DNA of 42,322 nucleotides from Streptomyces sp. OfavH-34-F. Lineage in GTDB: Bacteria > Actinomycetota > Actinomycetes > Streptomycetales > Streptomycetaceae. Positions 1-8,351 of this stretch are shown piece after piece; positions within the stretch are counted from its first letter, which is position 1; every line of letters begins with the position of its first letter. Location: positions 1 to 42,322 of the forward strand of contig NZ_JAKRGC010000022.1 in assembly GCF_022347745.1 (NCBI RefSeq), in the 5' to 3' direction. Under the pieces are notes generated by a model. The model was not told the DNA's origin. It made no database searches and worked only from the letters and a program-made list of their open reading frames with translations. The position numbers were made by a program, and so were the translations under genes.

Positions 1-996
1 CAGGCGGGGGCGGCGGAGTCCCGGCGCGATCTGGTCCTCCCGGCGCCCGACTCCCCGGCGCCCGCCCTGCCGCGCGGAGTCGATCTGCGACTGCGCGGTC
101 TGAGCCCCTTCGTGACGCCGAACAAGGACTTCTACCGCATCGACACGGCCCTGGTGGTGCCGAGGCTGGACGCCGGGGCCTGGCGGCTGCGCATCCACGG
201 CGAGGGCGTCCGCACCCCGCTCACCCTCGGGCTCCGGGACCTGCTGCGCCGGGAGACCGTCGAGCGCGACATCACGCTCACCTGCGTCTCCAACGAGGTC
301 GGCGGGCCGTACGTGGGCCATGCCCGGTGGCTCGGCGTGCGGCTGGCCGATCTGCTGCGCGAGGCGGGCGTACGGCCCCCGTCCCAGGGCGGACCGGCCG
401 ATCAGCTGGTGGCGCGTTCGGTGGACGGCATGACGATCGGCACCCCGGTCGAGGACGTCATGGACGGCCGCGACGCCCTGCTCGCCTTCGGCATGAACGG
501 CGAACCGCTGCCCTTCGCGCACGGCTTCCCGGTCCGGATGGTGGTCCCCGGGCTGTACGGCTACGTGTCGGCCTGCAAGTGGATCGAGGACATCGAGCTG
601 ACCACCTTCGACGCGTACGACGCGTACTGGGTGCGGCGGTCCTGGGCCCGGCGGGCCCCGGTCAAGACCCAGGCCCGCATCGACACACCGCGCCCCTTCG
701 CCTCCCCGAAGGCGGGCACCGTGCCGGTCGCCGGGGTCGCCTGGGCCCAGCACCGGGGCATTCTCCGGGTCGAGGTCCGGGTGGACGGCGGCCCCTGGCA
801 GCCGGCCAGGCTCGCGGCCCCGGGCAGCCGCGACACCTGGCGCCAGTGGGTGTGGGAATGGCCCGCCACCCCCGGCGGCCACACCCTGGAGGTCCGCGCC
901 ACGGACGGCACCGGCGCCGTCCAGACCGGGCGGCGCACCGGCACCCTGCCCGACGGCGCGACCGGCCGGCACTCCGTGGTGGTGGACGTGTCCTGA
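1..996 (+). CDS. molybdopterin-dependent oxidoreductase (sulfite-oxidase fold), 5' end missing
   Basis: The frame is open from the first base to a TGA at 994-996, so the true start lies outside the window; an internal GTG at 112 is not a convincing start because the segment before it (GLSPF) runs into the conserved VTPNKDFYRIDTAL stretch. The visible 331 residues carry the sulfite-oxidase-type molybdopterin domain: ITLTCVSNEVGG holds the cysteine expected to ligate molybdenum, followed by a second half (GTVPVAGVAWAQHRGI onward) that looks like the Mo-co dimerisation immunoglobulin-like domain. Actinobacterial relatives are usually about 500 residues with N-terminal membrane segments, so I infer a membrane-anchored periplasmic oxidoreductase. 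Its substrate cannot be told from sequence. The next gene follows on the same strand after 137 bp. Confidence 0.85.
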   Translation, partial: QAGAAESRRDLVLPAPDSPAPALPRGVDLRLRGLSPFVTPNKDFYRIDTALVVPRLDAGAWRLRIHGEGVRTPLTLGLRDLLRRETVERDITLTCVSNEVGGPYVGHARWLGVRLADLLREAGVRPPSQGGPADQLVARSVDGMTIGTPVEDVMDGRDALLAFGMNGEPLPFAHGFPVRMVVPGLYGYVSACKWIEDIELTTFDAYDAYWVRRSWARRAPVKTQARIDTPRPFASPKAGTVPVAGVAWAQHRGILRVEVRVDGGPWQPARLAAPGSRDTWRQWVWEWPATPGGHTLEVRATDGTGAVQTGRRTGTLPDGATGRHSVVVDVS

Positions 997-1133
997 CCGG
1001 CGCGGCCCCGCCGCTCCCCCTGCCCGCCGCCTCCGCCCGCTCCACCTCCTCCGCGTACCGCCCGCCCGGGCCCGCGCACACCCCGAACCAACTACCGTAC
1101 GTAATCAATCAGTTACCGATACAGGAGAACACC

Positions 1134-1781
1134 ATGAAGGTCATCCACGCCCGTCGCGCCGCCGTCGCCCTGTCGGCCGCGCTCGTGCTGCCGCTGGCCC
1201 TGTCGGCCTGCTCCGGCGAGTCCGACAGCAGCGCGTCCGGGGCGAGCGGCACCTCCGCGAAGGCATCCGCCGCACCCTCCTCCGCCACCCCGGTGAACAC
1301 CGACGAGCCGTTCGGCCCGGCCTGCGCCTCGGTCCCCAAGCGCGGCGCGGGGTCCTTCACGGGCATGGCGCAGGACCCGGTCGCCACGGCGGCCTCGAAC
1401 AATCCGGCCCTGTCCACCCTGGTCACCGCGGTCGGGAAGGCCGGTCTGGTGGACACGCTGAACAGCGCGCGGAACATCACCGTGTTCGCCCCGACCAACG
1501 ACGCCTTCGCCAAGGTGCCGAAGGCCGACCTGGAGAAGCTGCTCGCCGACAAGGAGGCCCTGACCAAGGTCCTCACGTACCACGTGGTGGGGCGGAAGCT
1601 GACGCCGCAGCAGCTGGCGAAGGGCTCCTTCGAGACCCTGGAGAAGGGTGAGCTGACGACGGCCGGTGCGGGCGGGGCGTACACCGTGAACGGCACGTCC
1701 CAAATCGTCTGCGGCAATGTGCCGACCGCCAACGCCACGGTCTACATCGTCGACACGGTCCTGATGCCGCCCGCCGCGTGA
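1134..1781 (+). CDS. fasciclin (FAS1) domain lipoprotein
   Basis: This 215-residue protein begins with a lipoprotein signal peptide: positive MKVIHARRAA, a hydrophobic core and the lipobox LSAC with Cys24 as the lipidated residue. A Ser/Ala/Thr-rich linker (about residues 25-55) leads into one FAS1 domain, recognisable from NITVFAPTNDAFAKVP and the H-box-like LTYHVVG; length and layout match the secreted MPT70-like actinobacterial family. FAS1 domains mediate adhesion or protein contacts at the cell surface; no enzymatic role is known. The ATG at 1134 is preceded by AGGAGA at a good distance. The gene follows the molybdopterin oxidoreductase and is closed by a strong hairpin. A functional link between the two exported proteins is only inferred from adjacency. 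Confidence 0.9.
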   Translation: MKVIHARRAAVALSAALVLPLALSACSGESDSSASGASGTSAKASAAPSSATPVNTDEPFGPACASVPKRGAGSFTGMAQDPVATAASNNPALSTLVTAVGKAGLVDTLNSARNITVFAPTNDAFAKVPKADLEKLLADKEALTKVLTYHVVGRKLTPQQLAKGSFETLEKGELTTAGAGGAYTVNGTSQIVCGNVPTANATVYIVDTVLMPPAA

Positions 1782-1789
1782 CGCCGTCC

Positions 1790-1818
1790 CTCGCGGTGGG
1801 CTCCCGGCCCACCGCGAG
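1790..1818 (+). terminator. hairpin terminator after the fasciclin gene
   Basis: A perfect 12-bp stem (1790-1801 with 1807-1818) and a 5-nt loop start 8 bases after the fasciclin stop. There is no clear U-tract, as is common in Streptomyces terminators. Confidence 0.75.
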
Positions 1819-1960
1819 CGGCCCGCCCGGTGCGCTTCCCACGGAAATCCAAAGGCCCCAAACCTACACATAAGCGACGGATAAGAGCAGAATGGGCACT
1901 GCGGGCCGCTTCCCGCAGCGACGGTGACCGGGTCCGCACGATCCGAAGGGGACGAACCTC

Positions 1961-2407
1961 ATGTCGAACGTCTCGCATGCCGGCCATGACATGGCCGGGC
2001 ACCCCGATGTGTCGGAGATGAGCGACCGCTACGCGCGTGTGATGGGCGGCCGCGACGTCGCGCTGGTGGACGCGCCGGTCTTCCTGCTCGGCCTGTACTG
2101 CGCCGTGTCTCCGTGGGTGCTGCACTTCACGACCTCGCAGTCCGCCCTGGTGACGCACAACCTGGTCCTGGGCATCGCGATCGCCGTGCTCGGACTCGGG
2201 TTCACGGCGATGCCGCGGCGCATGTACGGCCTCAGCTGGGCCATCTGCGCCGTGGGCGCCTGGATGATCATCTCGCCCTGGGTGGTGGGCAGCAGTCCGG
2301 ACGTCGGGGTCGTACTGAACAACGTGATCATCGGTGGCCTCGCGGTCCTGCTCGGACTGGTCTGCGCGGGCGCCTCGATGAAAATGAGCCGGAACGGGCG
2401 GACCTGA
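1961..2407 (+). CDS. SPW-repeat integral membrane protein
   Basis: A 148-residue protein with a soluble, His/Met-containing N-terminus (HAGHDMAGHPD) and about four hydrophobic segments (roughly residues 40-58, 65-83, 89-107 and 118-138). It has two copies of the SPW signature, SPWVLHF and SPWVVG, each at the end of a membrane hairpin, which places it in the SPW-repeat family of small membrane proteins with unknown function. The ATG at 1961 is preceded by AAGGGGACG. The roughly 180-bp upstream region after the fasciclin hairpin is AT-richer than its surroundings (about 1835-1895) and probably holds the promoter. The His/Met-rich N-terminus might bind metal, but that is speculation. The gene converges on the helicase gene. 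Confidence 0.85.
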   Translation: MSNVSHAGHDMAGHPDVSEMSDRYARVMGGRDVALVDAPVFLLGLYCAVSPWVLHFTTSQSALVTHNLVLGIAIAVLGLGFTAMPRRMYGLSWAICAVGAWMIISPWVVGSSPDVGVVLNNVIIGGLAVLLGLVCAGASMKMSRNGRT

Positions 2408-2456
2408 CCGGCCCTCCCCCGAAAGGAAATCGCGCACCACGCACAGACCACATACC

Positions 2457-2488
2457 GAAGCCGGCCGGACCGCTGTCCGACCGGCTTC
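2457..2488. terminator. bidirectional terminator between SPW gene and helicase gene
   Basis: A 14-bp stem with one mismatch (2457-2470 with 2475-2488) and a 4-nt loop lies between two convergent genes, 38 bp before the helicase stop on the other strand. Confidence 0.75.
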
Positions 2489-2525
2489 CGTACGCGCGGT
2501 GCGCGCTCCCCCGCCGTGGCGGGCC

Positions 2526-5360
2526 TCAGCCGAGGGAGCTGTACGCCACCACGCCCCGCAGCACCTCGTCCACTGCCTTGCGGGCGTTGCGCGCCACCGA
2601 GCTGTTCTCCCTCGGCGCGGCGGCGGCCACCTGGCCCAGCACGTCGATGACCTGCTTGCACCACCGGACGAAGTCACCCGCCGGCATGTCCGCCTCGCGC
2701 AGCACCTCGTCCAGCGAGTGGCCGGACGCCCACATGTACACCGACCAGGCGAAGCCCAGATCGGGCTCGCGCTGGCCGACCCCCTCCGCCTGGTTGATCT
2801 TGAAGTCCTCCTCCAGGGCGTCGAGCCGGCCCCAGATGCGGACCATCTCGCCCAGCGCCGTCCGCGCGGGGCCCGAGGGCAGCTTCGGGGCGACGGCGTC
2901 GTCGGCCTGCCGCGCCTCGTACACCAGCGCGGAGACGCAGGCCGCCAGTTCCGCCGGGTTCAGCCCCTCCCAGACGCCGGCCCGCAGGCACTCGCTGGCC
3001 AGCAGGTCCAGCTCGCCGTAGAGCCGGGCGAGCCGCCGCCCGTGCTCGGTGACCTCGTTGCCGCGCAGGTAGTCCAGCTCGGTGAGCAGGGCGACGATCC
3101 GGTCGAAAGTGCGGGCGATCGTATTGGTGCGCCCCTCGATGCGGCGCTCCAACTGCCGGGTGTCGCGCTGGAGCCGGTGGTAGCGCTCGGCCCAGCGGGC
3201 GTGGTCCTCGCGCTCGTCGCAGCCGTGGCACGGGTGGGCGCGCAGTTCGGACCGCAGCCGCGCGATCTCGCGGTCGTCGGCGGCGGGGGCCCGGCCCCGG
3301 CGGTGGCGCTCGGGGACGATGTGCCCGGCCTTGGTCCGCAGCGCGGAGGCCAGGTCGCGGCGGGACTGCGGCGAGCGCGGGTTGAACGACTTCGGCACCC
3401 GCATCCGCTCCACGGCCTCCACCGGCACCGGGAAGTCGATCGCGGCGAGCCGCTTGACCTGCCGCTCGGACGTCAGCACCAGCGGGCGGGGCCCGTCGTG
3501 GTACTCCATGCCGCGGTGACCGTGCCCGTTGGTGCGCCCGGCGGGGAGGCCGGGGTCCAGGACGAGCGCGAGACCGGCGAACTTTCCGGTCGGCACATGG
3601 ATGACGTCGCCGGGCTTGAGCTTCTCCAGGGACGCCGCGGCGGCGGCCCGCCGCTGGGACGCGCCCTGCTTGGCCAGCTCCGTCTCCCGGTCCTTGAGGT
3701 CGCGGCGCAGCCGCGCGTACTCCTCGAAGTCGCCGAGGTGGCAGGTCATGCCCTCGCGGTAGCCCTCCAGGCCCTCCTCGTTGCGCTGCACCTGGCGGGA
3801 GATGCCCACGACCGAGCGGTCCGCCTGGAACTGCGCGAAGGAGGTCTCCAGCAGTTCGCGCGAGCGGTGCCGGCCGAACTGCTCGACCAGGTTGACGGCC
3901 ATGTTGTACGAGGGCCGGAAGCTGGAGCGCAGCGGATAGGTGCGCGTGCCGGCGAGGCCGGCCAGGGCGCCGGGGTCCATGCCGCGCTGCCAGAGCACCA
4001 CGGCGTGGCCCTCGACGTCGATGCCGCGGCGGCCGGCCCGGCCGGTGAGCTGCGTGTACTCGCCGGGGGTGATGTCGGCGTGCTGCTCGCCGTTCCACTT
4101 GACGAGCTTCTCCAGGACCACCGAGCGGGCGGGCATGTTGATGCCGAGGGCCAGTGTCTCGGTGGCGAAGACGGCCTTGACCAGGCCCCGGACGAACAGC
4201 TCCTCGACGATCTCCTTGAACCGGGGGAGCATTCCGGCGTGGTGGGCGGCGATGCCGCGCTCCAGGCCCTCCAGCCACTCGTAGTAGCCGAGGACGTGCA
4301 GGTCCTCGGCGGGGATGGACGCCGTCCGCTCCTCGACGATCTCGCGGACCAGCCGGCGCTTGTCGTCGTCGTTGAGCCGGAGCCCGGCGTGCAGGCACTG
4401 CTGCACGGCGGCCTCGCAGGCGGCGCGGCTGAAGATGAACGTGATCGCGGGGAGCAGTCCCTCGGCGTCCAGCCGGTCGATGACCTCGGGGCGCGAGGGC
4501 GTCCAGATCCGGCTGCGCTGGCGGCGCTCACGCTCGCGGTCGGCCTCGCGGATCATCTTGCCGCGGCGGCGGTCGCGCGGGTTGTAGCCGCGCTGGTTCT
4601 CCATCCGGGCGAGACGGAGCAGGTCGGGGTTGACCTCGCGGCGGGCGACGCCCCGGCCGCCGTGGTCGCTCTCCTCCTCGAAGAGGTCGTACATCCGGCG
4701 GCCGGCCAGCACGTGCTGCCAGAGCGGTACGGGGCGCTGCTCGGAGACGATCACCTCGGTGTCGCCGCGCACGGTGTCCAGCCAGTCGCCGAACTCCTCG
4801 GCGTTGGACACGGTCGCGGACAGGGAGACCAGGGTGACGGATTCGGGGAGGTGGATGATCACCTCTTCCCAGACGGCGCCCCGGAAGCGGTCGGAGAGGT
4901 AGTGCACCTCGTCCATCACGACGTGACCGAGGCCGTTGAGCGCCTGGGAGCCCGCGTACAGCATGTTGCGCAGGACCTCGGTGGTCATCACGACGACCGG
5001 GGCGTCGCCGTTGACGCTGTTGTCACCGGTCAGCAGGCCGACGCGGTCGGCGCCGTAGCGCTTGACCAGGTCGGCGAACTTCTGGTTGGACAGGGCCTTG
5101 ATCGGCGTGGTGTAGAAGCACTTGCGGCCCTGCGTCAGGGCGAGGTGCACGGCGAACTCGCCGACGATCGTCTTGCCGGACCCGGTCGGGGCGGCGACGA
5201 GCACGCCCTTTCCGGCTTCCAGCGCCTTGCACGCTTCGATCTGGTACGGGTCGAGATCGAAGTCGTACAGCTCGCGGAAGGGGGCGAGAGCGGTCGCCTG
5301 CTCGGCCGCCCGGAGCCGGGAAGCCTGGTATCGCTCGGCTGGTGAGAGGTCCTCTGTCAT
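2526..5360 (-). CDS. helY: DEVH-box superfamily 2 RNA helicase, HelY/Ski2-like
   Basis: A 944-residue ATP-dependent helicase. Walker A APTGSGKT lies at residues 57-64, DEVH at 150-153, motif III SAT at 181-183, motif VI QLTGRAGRRG in the second RecA domain, and a long DSHCT-type C-terminal region follows. This is the layout of Ski2/Mtr4-like RNA helicases, and position beside tatC/tatA matches mycobacterial helY. It presumably unwinds structured RNA or RNA-DNA duplexes in the cytoplasm; the physiological substrate is not established. The ATG at 5360 (MTEDLSPAERY) was chosen because conserved sequence starts there, although the frame is open further upstream. A TAGGCT box on the minus strand (5371-5376) lies so close to the ATG that the mRNA may be nearly leaderless. 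The gene ends at the bidirectional terminator. Confidence 0.9.
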   Translation of the reverse strand: MTEDLSPAERYQASRLRAAEQATALAPFRELYDFDLDPYQIEACKALEAGKGVLVAAPTGSGKTIVGEFAVHLALTQGRKCFYTTPIKALSNQKFADLVKRYGADRVGLLTGDNSVNGDAPVVVMTTEVLRNMLYAGSQALNGLGHVVMDEVHYLSDRFRGAVWEEVIIHLPESVTLVSLSATVSNAEEFGDWLDTVRGDTEVIVSEQRPVPLWQHVLAGRRMYDLFEEESDHGGRGVARREVNPDLLRLARMENQRGYNPRDRRRGKMIREADRERERRQRSRIWTPSRPEVIDRLDAEGLLPAITFIFSRAACEAAVQQCLHAGLRLNDDDKRRLVREIVEERTASIPAEDLHVLGYYEWLEGLERGIAAHHAGMLPRFKEIVEELFVRGLVKAVFATETLALGINMPARSVVLEKLVKWNGEQHADITPGEYTQLTGRAGRRGIDVEGHAVVLWQRGMDPGALAGLAGTRTYPLRSSFRPSYNMAVNLVEQFGRHRSRELLETSFAQFQADRSVVGISRQVQRNEEGLEGYREGMTCHLGDFEEYARLRRDLKDRETELAKQGASQRRAAAAASLEKLKPGDVIHVPTGKFAGLALVLDPGLPAGRTNGHGHRGMEYHDGPRPLVLTSERQVKRLAAIDFPVPVEAVERMRVPKSFNPRSPQSRRDLASALRTKAGHIVPERHRRGRAPAADDREIARLRSELRAHPCHGCDEREDHARWAERYHRLQRDTRQLERRIEGRTNTIARTFDRIVALLTELDYLRGNEVTEHGRRLARLYGELDLLASECLRAGVWEGLNPAELAACVSALVYEARQADDAVAPKLPSGPARTALGEMVRIWGRLDALEEDFKINQAEGVGQREPDLGFAWSVYMWASGHSLDEVLREADMPAGDFVRWCKQVIDVLGQVAAAAPRENSSVARNARKAVDEVLRGVVAYSSLG

Positions 5361-5404
5361 CTTGCTGTCGAGCCTACCCGCCGCCTCCGACAGTGACGCG
5401 ATCT

Positions 5405-6325
5405 TTAACCGCCGGGGGCCGGGGCGGGGGCGGCGGCCCCCAGCACCCGCACCGCGTCCGGCACGCAGGTGGCCGTCAGCGGCAGCGCGCCGAGCGGTTC
5501 GCCGTCCGCGTAGGCGGTGACGCCGGCGGCCTCCAGCGTGATCGAGGAGACCCGGTGCACGGTGACGGCGGGGTGGCTCAGGTGCGTCCCCCGGTACACG
5601 CGCGGGAAGACTCTGAGCAGCGTCGTGCGGCTGCACTCGCCGACCACTGTGACGTCGAAGAGCCCGTCGTCCATGAGGGCGCCGGCGCAGATGCGCATGC
5701 CGCCGCCGTACGCGGTCCCGTTGCCGACCGCGACGAGCGTCGCCCGGATCTCGCGCGGCGCCCCGCCGTCCAGGGTCATGCGGTACGTGATCGGCCGGAA
5801 GGCGGCGAGTTCGGCGAGGATCGCCAGGTCGTACTTGAACCGGCCGCCCACCCAGCGCATCCGGTTGCCCCGGTCGTTGACGCGCGAGTCGAAGCCGGAG
5901 GCGAGCACGGTCCCGAACCAGCGGTCCCCGACCCGGCCGAGGTCGACGGCCCGCACGGGCGCCCGGCCCTTGAGCGCGTCGGCGGCGAGCCGGCCCGCCG
6001 CGCCGGGGTCGCGTACCGGCAGGCCGAGGGCGCGGGCGAAGTCGTTGCCGGTCCCCACGGCCACCACGCCGAGCGGCGTGAGCGTCCCTGCAACCGCCTG
6101 CAGCGCCAGCGACACCAGCCCGTCCCCGCCCACGGCGATCAGCGCCCCGGTGCCCTCCGCCACCGCCTCCCGCGCCCGGCGCAGCGCGTCACCGGCGTCC
6201 TCGCCGAGGACGGTGCGTACGGAGAAGCCGGCGTCCCGCAACGCCGAAGCGGCCGGCTGCGCGGCTCGCGCGCCCCGGCCGCGTCCCGCGGTGGGATTGA
6301 CGAAGAGGGTGATCTCGCTGGTCAC
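5405..6325 (-). CDS. diacylglycerol/sphingosine kinase-like lipid kinase
   Basis: A 306-residue member of the DAGK catalytic-domain (YegS/DgkB-like) family. The nucleotide-binding region shows NPTAGRG (residues 10-16), GGDG (66-69) and GTGNDFARAL (91-100), and the C-terminal half contains the typical ADGEPLG segment near residue 276. It should phosphorylate a lipid such as diacylglycerol with ATP at the inner membrane face; the exact lipid is unknown. The start is GTG at 6325, 17 bp after the tatC stop, so it is probably transcribed with tatCA. No strong Shine-Dalgarno is visible, which fits translational coupling to tatC. It lies 44 bp upstream of the helicase start. Confidence 0.88.
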   Translation of the reverse strand: MTSEITLFVNPTAGRGRGARAAQPAASALRDAGFSVRTVLGEDAGDALRRAREAVAEGTGALIAVGGDGLVSLALQAVAGTLTPLGVVAVGTGNDFARALGLPVRDPGAAGRLAADALKGRAPVRAVDLGRVGDRWFGTVLASGFDSRVNDRGNRMRWVGGRFKYDLAILAELAAFRPITYRMTLDGGAPREIRATLVAVGNGTAYGGGMRICAGALMDDGLFDVTVVGECSRTTLLRVFPRVYRGTHLSHPAVTVHRVSSITLEAAGVTAYADGEPLGALPLTATCVPDAVRVLGAAAPAPAPGG

Positions 6326-6342
6326 CCGCCGGACCCTACCGG

Positions 6343-7281
6343 TCAGGTGATGTCGTCGTAACCTTCGCGCTCGCGGTCGGACTGACCGGGCAGCGTCGGC
6401 GAGGCCGACACCTGCTCCATGTCACCGATGTCCTCGGGGGTCAGATCGAGCCGCGACGCCTCGTCGTCGTCCAGGTCGGCGTCGGGGTTGTTCCGCCTGC
6501 GGCGGCGGTCGTTGGCGACGCAGATGCCGAGCGCGACGAAGTACAGCACGACGATGGGCGCGGCCAGCACGAGCATGGTCAGCGGGTCGCCGGTGGGGGT
6601 GGCCACCGCGGCGAAGACCGTGATGCCCATGATCATGCCGCGCCACCAGGAGGCCAGCCGTTTGGCCGTGAGCACCCCGGTGAAGTTCAGCAGGATGAGC
6701 AGGAGCGGCAGCTCGAAGGCCAGACCGAACACGACCACCATGCGCGTGATGGTGTTGAGGTAGTCGTCGATGGGCAGGAGGTTCGTCGCGTCCTGCGGGG
6801 TGAAGTCGAGCAGCACCTCGGCGGTCTTCGGCATCAGCAGGTAGGCGAGGGCGCCGCCTGCCAGGAAGAGCGGCGCGCCGACGCCGACGAAGGAGAGCGC
6901 GTACCGCTTCTCGTGCTTGTGGAGGCCGGGGGCGAGGAAGGCCCAGAGCTGGTAGAGCCAGATCGGGCTGGAGAACGCCACCCCGGCCATGAGGGAGACC
7001 TTGAGGGCGATGGAGAAGGGGCCGACCAGGCCGTTCACCGTCATCTCGGCGCACGGCTTGCCGTTGAGCTGCCGCTTCTCGCCGTGGGCGCAACCGACCG
7101 TCTCCAGGATCGGCCGGATCAGGAAGTCGATCACTTCGCGGTAGAAGAACGCCGTGATCGAAGTGATGACGATGATCGCCAGCACCGCGATCATCAGTCG
7201 GTTACGCAACTCTCGCAGGTGATCAGCGAGAGGCATCCGCCCCTCGCTGTCCTTCTCCTGCTTGCGGGCAGACTTGAGCAA
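6343..7281 (-). CDS. tatC: Sec-independent protein translocase TatC
   Basis: A 312-residue polytopic membrane protein. The N-terminal MPLADHLRELRNRL is the TatC signature that forms the twin-arginine signal receptor, and six transmembrane segments follow between about residues 30 and 260. The C-terminus is a charged, Asp/Glu-rich cytoplasmic tail of about 50 residues. TatC recognises RR signal peptides and, with TatA and a TatB encoded elsewhere, moves folded proteins across the membrane. I take the TTG at 7281 (MLKSARKQEKD) as start because the same N-terminus is familiar from other Streptomyces TatC proteins; an ATG at 7236 (MPLADHL) is the alternative. It lies 50 bp after tatA, in the same operon. 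Confidence 0.95.
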   Translation of the reverse strand: MLKSARKQEKDSEGRMPLADHLRELRNRLMIAVLAIIVITSITAFFYREVIDFLIRPILETVGCAHGEKRQLNGKPCAEMTVNGLVGPFSIALKVSLMAGVAFSSPIWLYQLWAFLAPGLHKHEKRYALSFVGVGAPLFLAGGALAYLLMPKTAEVLLDFTPQDATNLLPIDDYLNTITRMVVVFGLAFELPLLLILLNFTGVLTAKRLASWWRGMIMGITVFAAVATPTGDPLTMLVLAAPIVVLYFVALGICVANDRRRRRNNPDADLDDDEASRLDLTPEDIGDMEQVSASPTLPGQSDREREGYDDIT

Positions 7282-7331
7282 CCCACTTCCCTCGTCTCGT
7301 GCGGCGGCTGACGGCGGGCCCGTCGGCGCGG

Positions 7332-7625
7332 TCAGCTCTGGGCGGTGGGCTTCGCTTCGCTCACCGGGCGGGAGCTCGTGACGTCACCGGGTGCGGCCTG
7401 GATCGTACGTGCTGCCTGCGAGGTGCTCTGGTCGGCGGCGGCGTCCGTGGCGGCGGGGGCGGCGGGCGACTGCTCGTCGTCCTTCCGCATGGCCTTGGCC
7501 TCGCTCTTCAGGATGCGGGCCGACTTGCCCAGCGAACGGGCCATGTCGGGGAGCTTCTTGGCGCCGAACAACAGGAGGATGACAGCGATGATCAGAACGA
7601 TCTCGAGAGGCTTCAGATTGCCCAT
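7332..7625 (-). CDS. tatA: Sec-independent protein translocase TatA
   Basis: A 97-residue protein with the TatA layout: an N-terminal membrane helix ([21 protein letters not shown], ending in the FGxxKLP hinge), an amphipathic helix ([19 protein letters not shown]) and an acidic/Ala-rich disordered tail. TatA oligomerises to form the transport path for folded twin-arginine substrates. The ATG at 7625 follows GAAGGAA at ideal spacing. The 219 bp upstream carry a TACGAT box and a small 6-bp hairpin (7718-7737) and are the likely promoter region of tatAC. No tatB gene is present, as expected in Streptomyces, where tatB lies elsewhere. Confidence 0.95.
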   Translation of the reverse strand: MGNLKPLEIVLIIAVILLLFGAKKLPDMARSLGKSARILKSEAKAMRKDDEQSPAAPAATDAAADQSTSQAARTIQAAPGDVTSSRPVSEAKPTAQS

Positions 7626-7844
7626 GGTGTGCTTCCTTCTAGCTGAGGCGGCTGGAGGTGGGCTCGCTGCCCTTGAGTGCCGGAGACACATCCGACCATT
7701 CGTCGGCAGCGATCGTAACCCGCGCGAGTAAACGCGGGGCAATGCCCGTGCATACTTTCGACAGCGGCCCGCACCTCCCTGCCTGGGCCGTCAGCAGCAG
7801 CGTACCCCTCGGGCTCCGGAAACTGGAGGCCGCCTCTGTGGCCC

Positions 7845-8042
7845 CTAGGGGAGCGACTTCCCGGTGGCGGCCAGCCGGGTGGCCGCGCGTTCCAGGTCCT
7901 CGGTGGCCCGGTTGACGCGTTCCGTGGTGCGGGTCACCTGGTGGCCCAGGCGCTGGGCCTCGATGAACACCCTGATCGCGAGCACGCCGAGCACGGCGAT
8001 CCCGAGGAATCCCAGGGCGATGGCGAGCATGGGCCAGAACAT
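7845..8042 (-). CDS. small single-pass membrane protein, conserved hypothetical
   Basis: A 65-residue protein with one N-terminal membrane helix (about residues 3-25, FWPMLAIALGFLGIAVLGVLAI) followed by a charged amphipathic helix (residues 30-62) likely to form a coiled coil. It superficially resembles TatA/TatB topology but has no FGxxKLP hinge. The ATG at 8042 lies 12 bp after the stop of the zinc-ribbon gene, so the two are co-transcribed behind pafC. No function can be assigned. Confidence 0.75.
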   Translation of the reverse strand: MFWPMLAIALGFLGIAVLGVLAIRVFIEAQRLGHQVTRTTERVNRATEDLERAATRLAATGKSLP

Positions 8043-8054
8043 GGGCGGAGCCTC

Positions 8055-8333
8055 TCAGGAACCGGTGTGCAGACGCAGCGTGCGTACGCCGCCGTCGGTG
8101 AGGAGTTCCACTATCCGCTCCCCCGCGGGCTTGCGGACGCAGGCGGCGCACTCGGGGCAGGTGAAGGAGTAGAAGGTGGTCCGGCTGGTGGCCCCGACGA
8201 CCAGGCGGAACTCCGCCGCCGCCAGTTCGAAGCGGGCCCGGCAGTCGGGGCAGGCGGCCCGGAAGCGGGCCGACTGGGGCACCACCACGGTGGGTACGGT
8301 GGCGCGGCCGGGCAGCGCGGTCAGGTGTCCCAT
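8055..8333 (-). CDS. zinc-ribbon protein, conserved hypothetical
   Basis: A 92-residue protein with two Cys pairs, CPDC (residues 28-31) and CPEC (residues 59-62), separated by a beta-rich stretch (EFRLVVGATSRTTFYSFTC). That is the pattern of a zinc ribbon binding one structural zinc. It is probably a cytoplasmic protein- or nucleic-acid-binding domain; nothing indicates catalysis. The ATG at 8333 lies 18 bp downstream of the pafC stop, and the small membrane protein follows after 12 bp, so pafB, pafC and these two look like one transcript. Confidence 0.75.
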   Translation of the reverse strand: MGHLTALPGRATVPTVVVPQSARFRAACPDCRARFELAAAEFRLVVGATSRTTFYSFTCPECAACVRKPAGERIVELLTDGGVRTLRLHTGS

Positions 8334-8351
8334 GTCTCCTCAGCCGTCCTC

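Noticed and set aside
2499..5345. 948-codon open frame on the plus strand opposite the helicase gene
   Set aside because: It is a mirror frame of a high-GC gene; its translation is low-complexity Leu/Gly/Ala/Arg with no domain, while the minus strand encodes an intact helicase.
7840..7851. CCCCTAGGGG palindrome at the end of the small membrane protein gene
   Set aside because: It is a 10-bp palindrome without loop that includes the stop codon; too short to call a terminator or operator.
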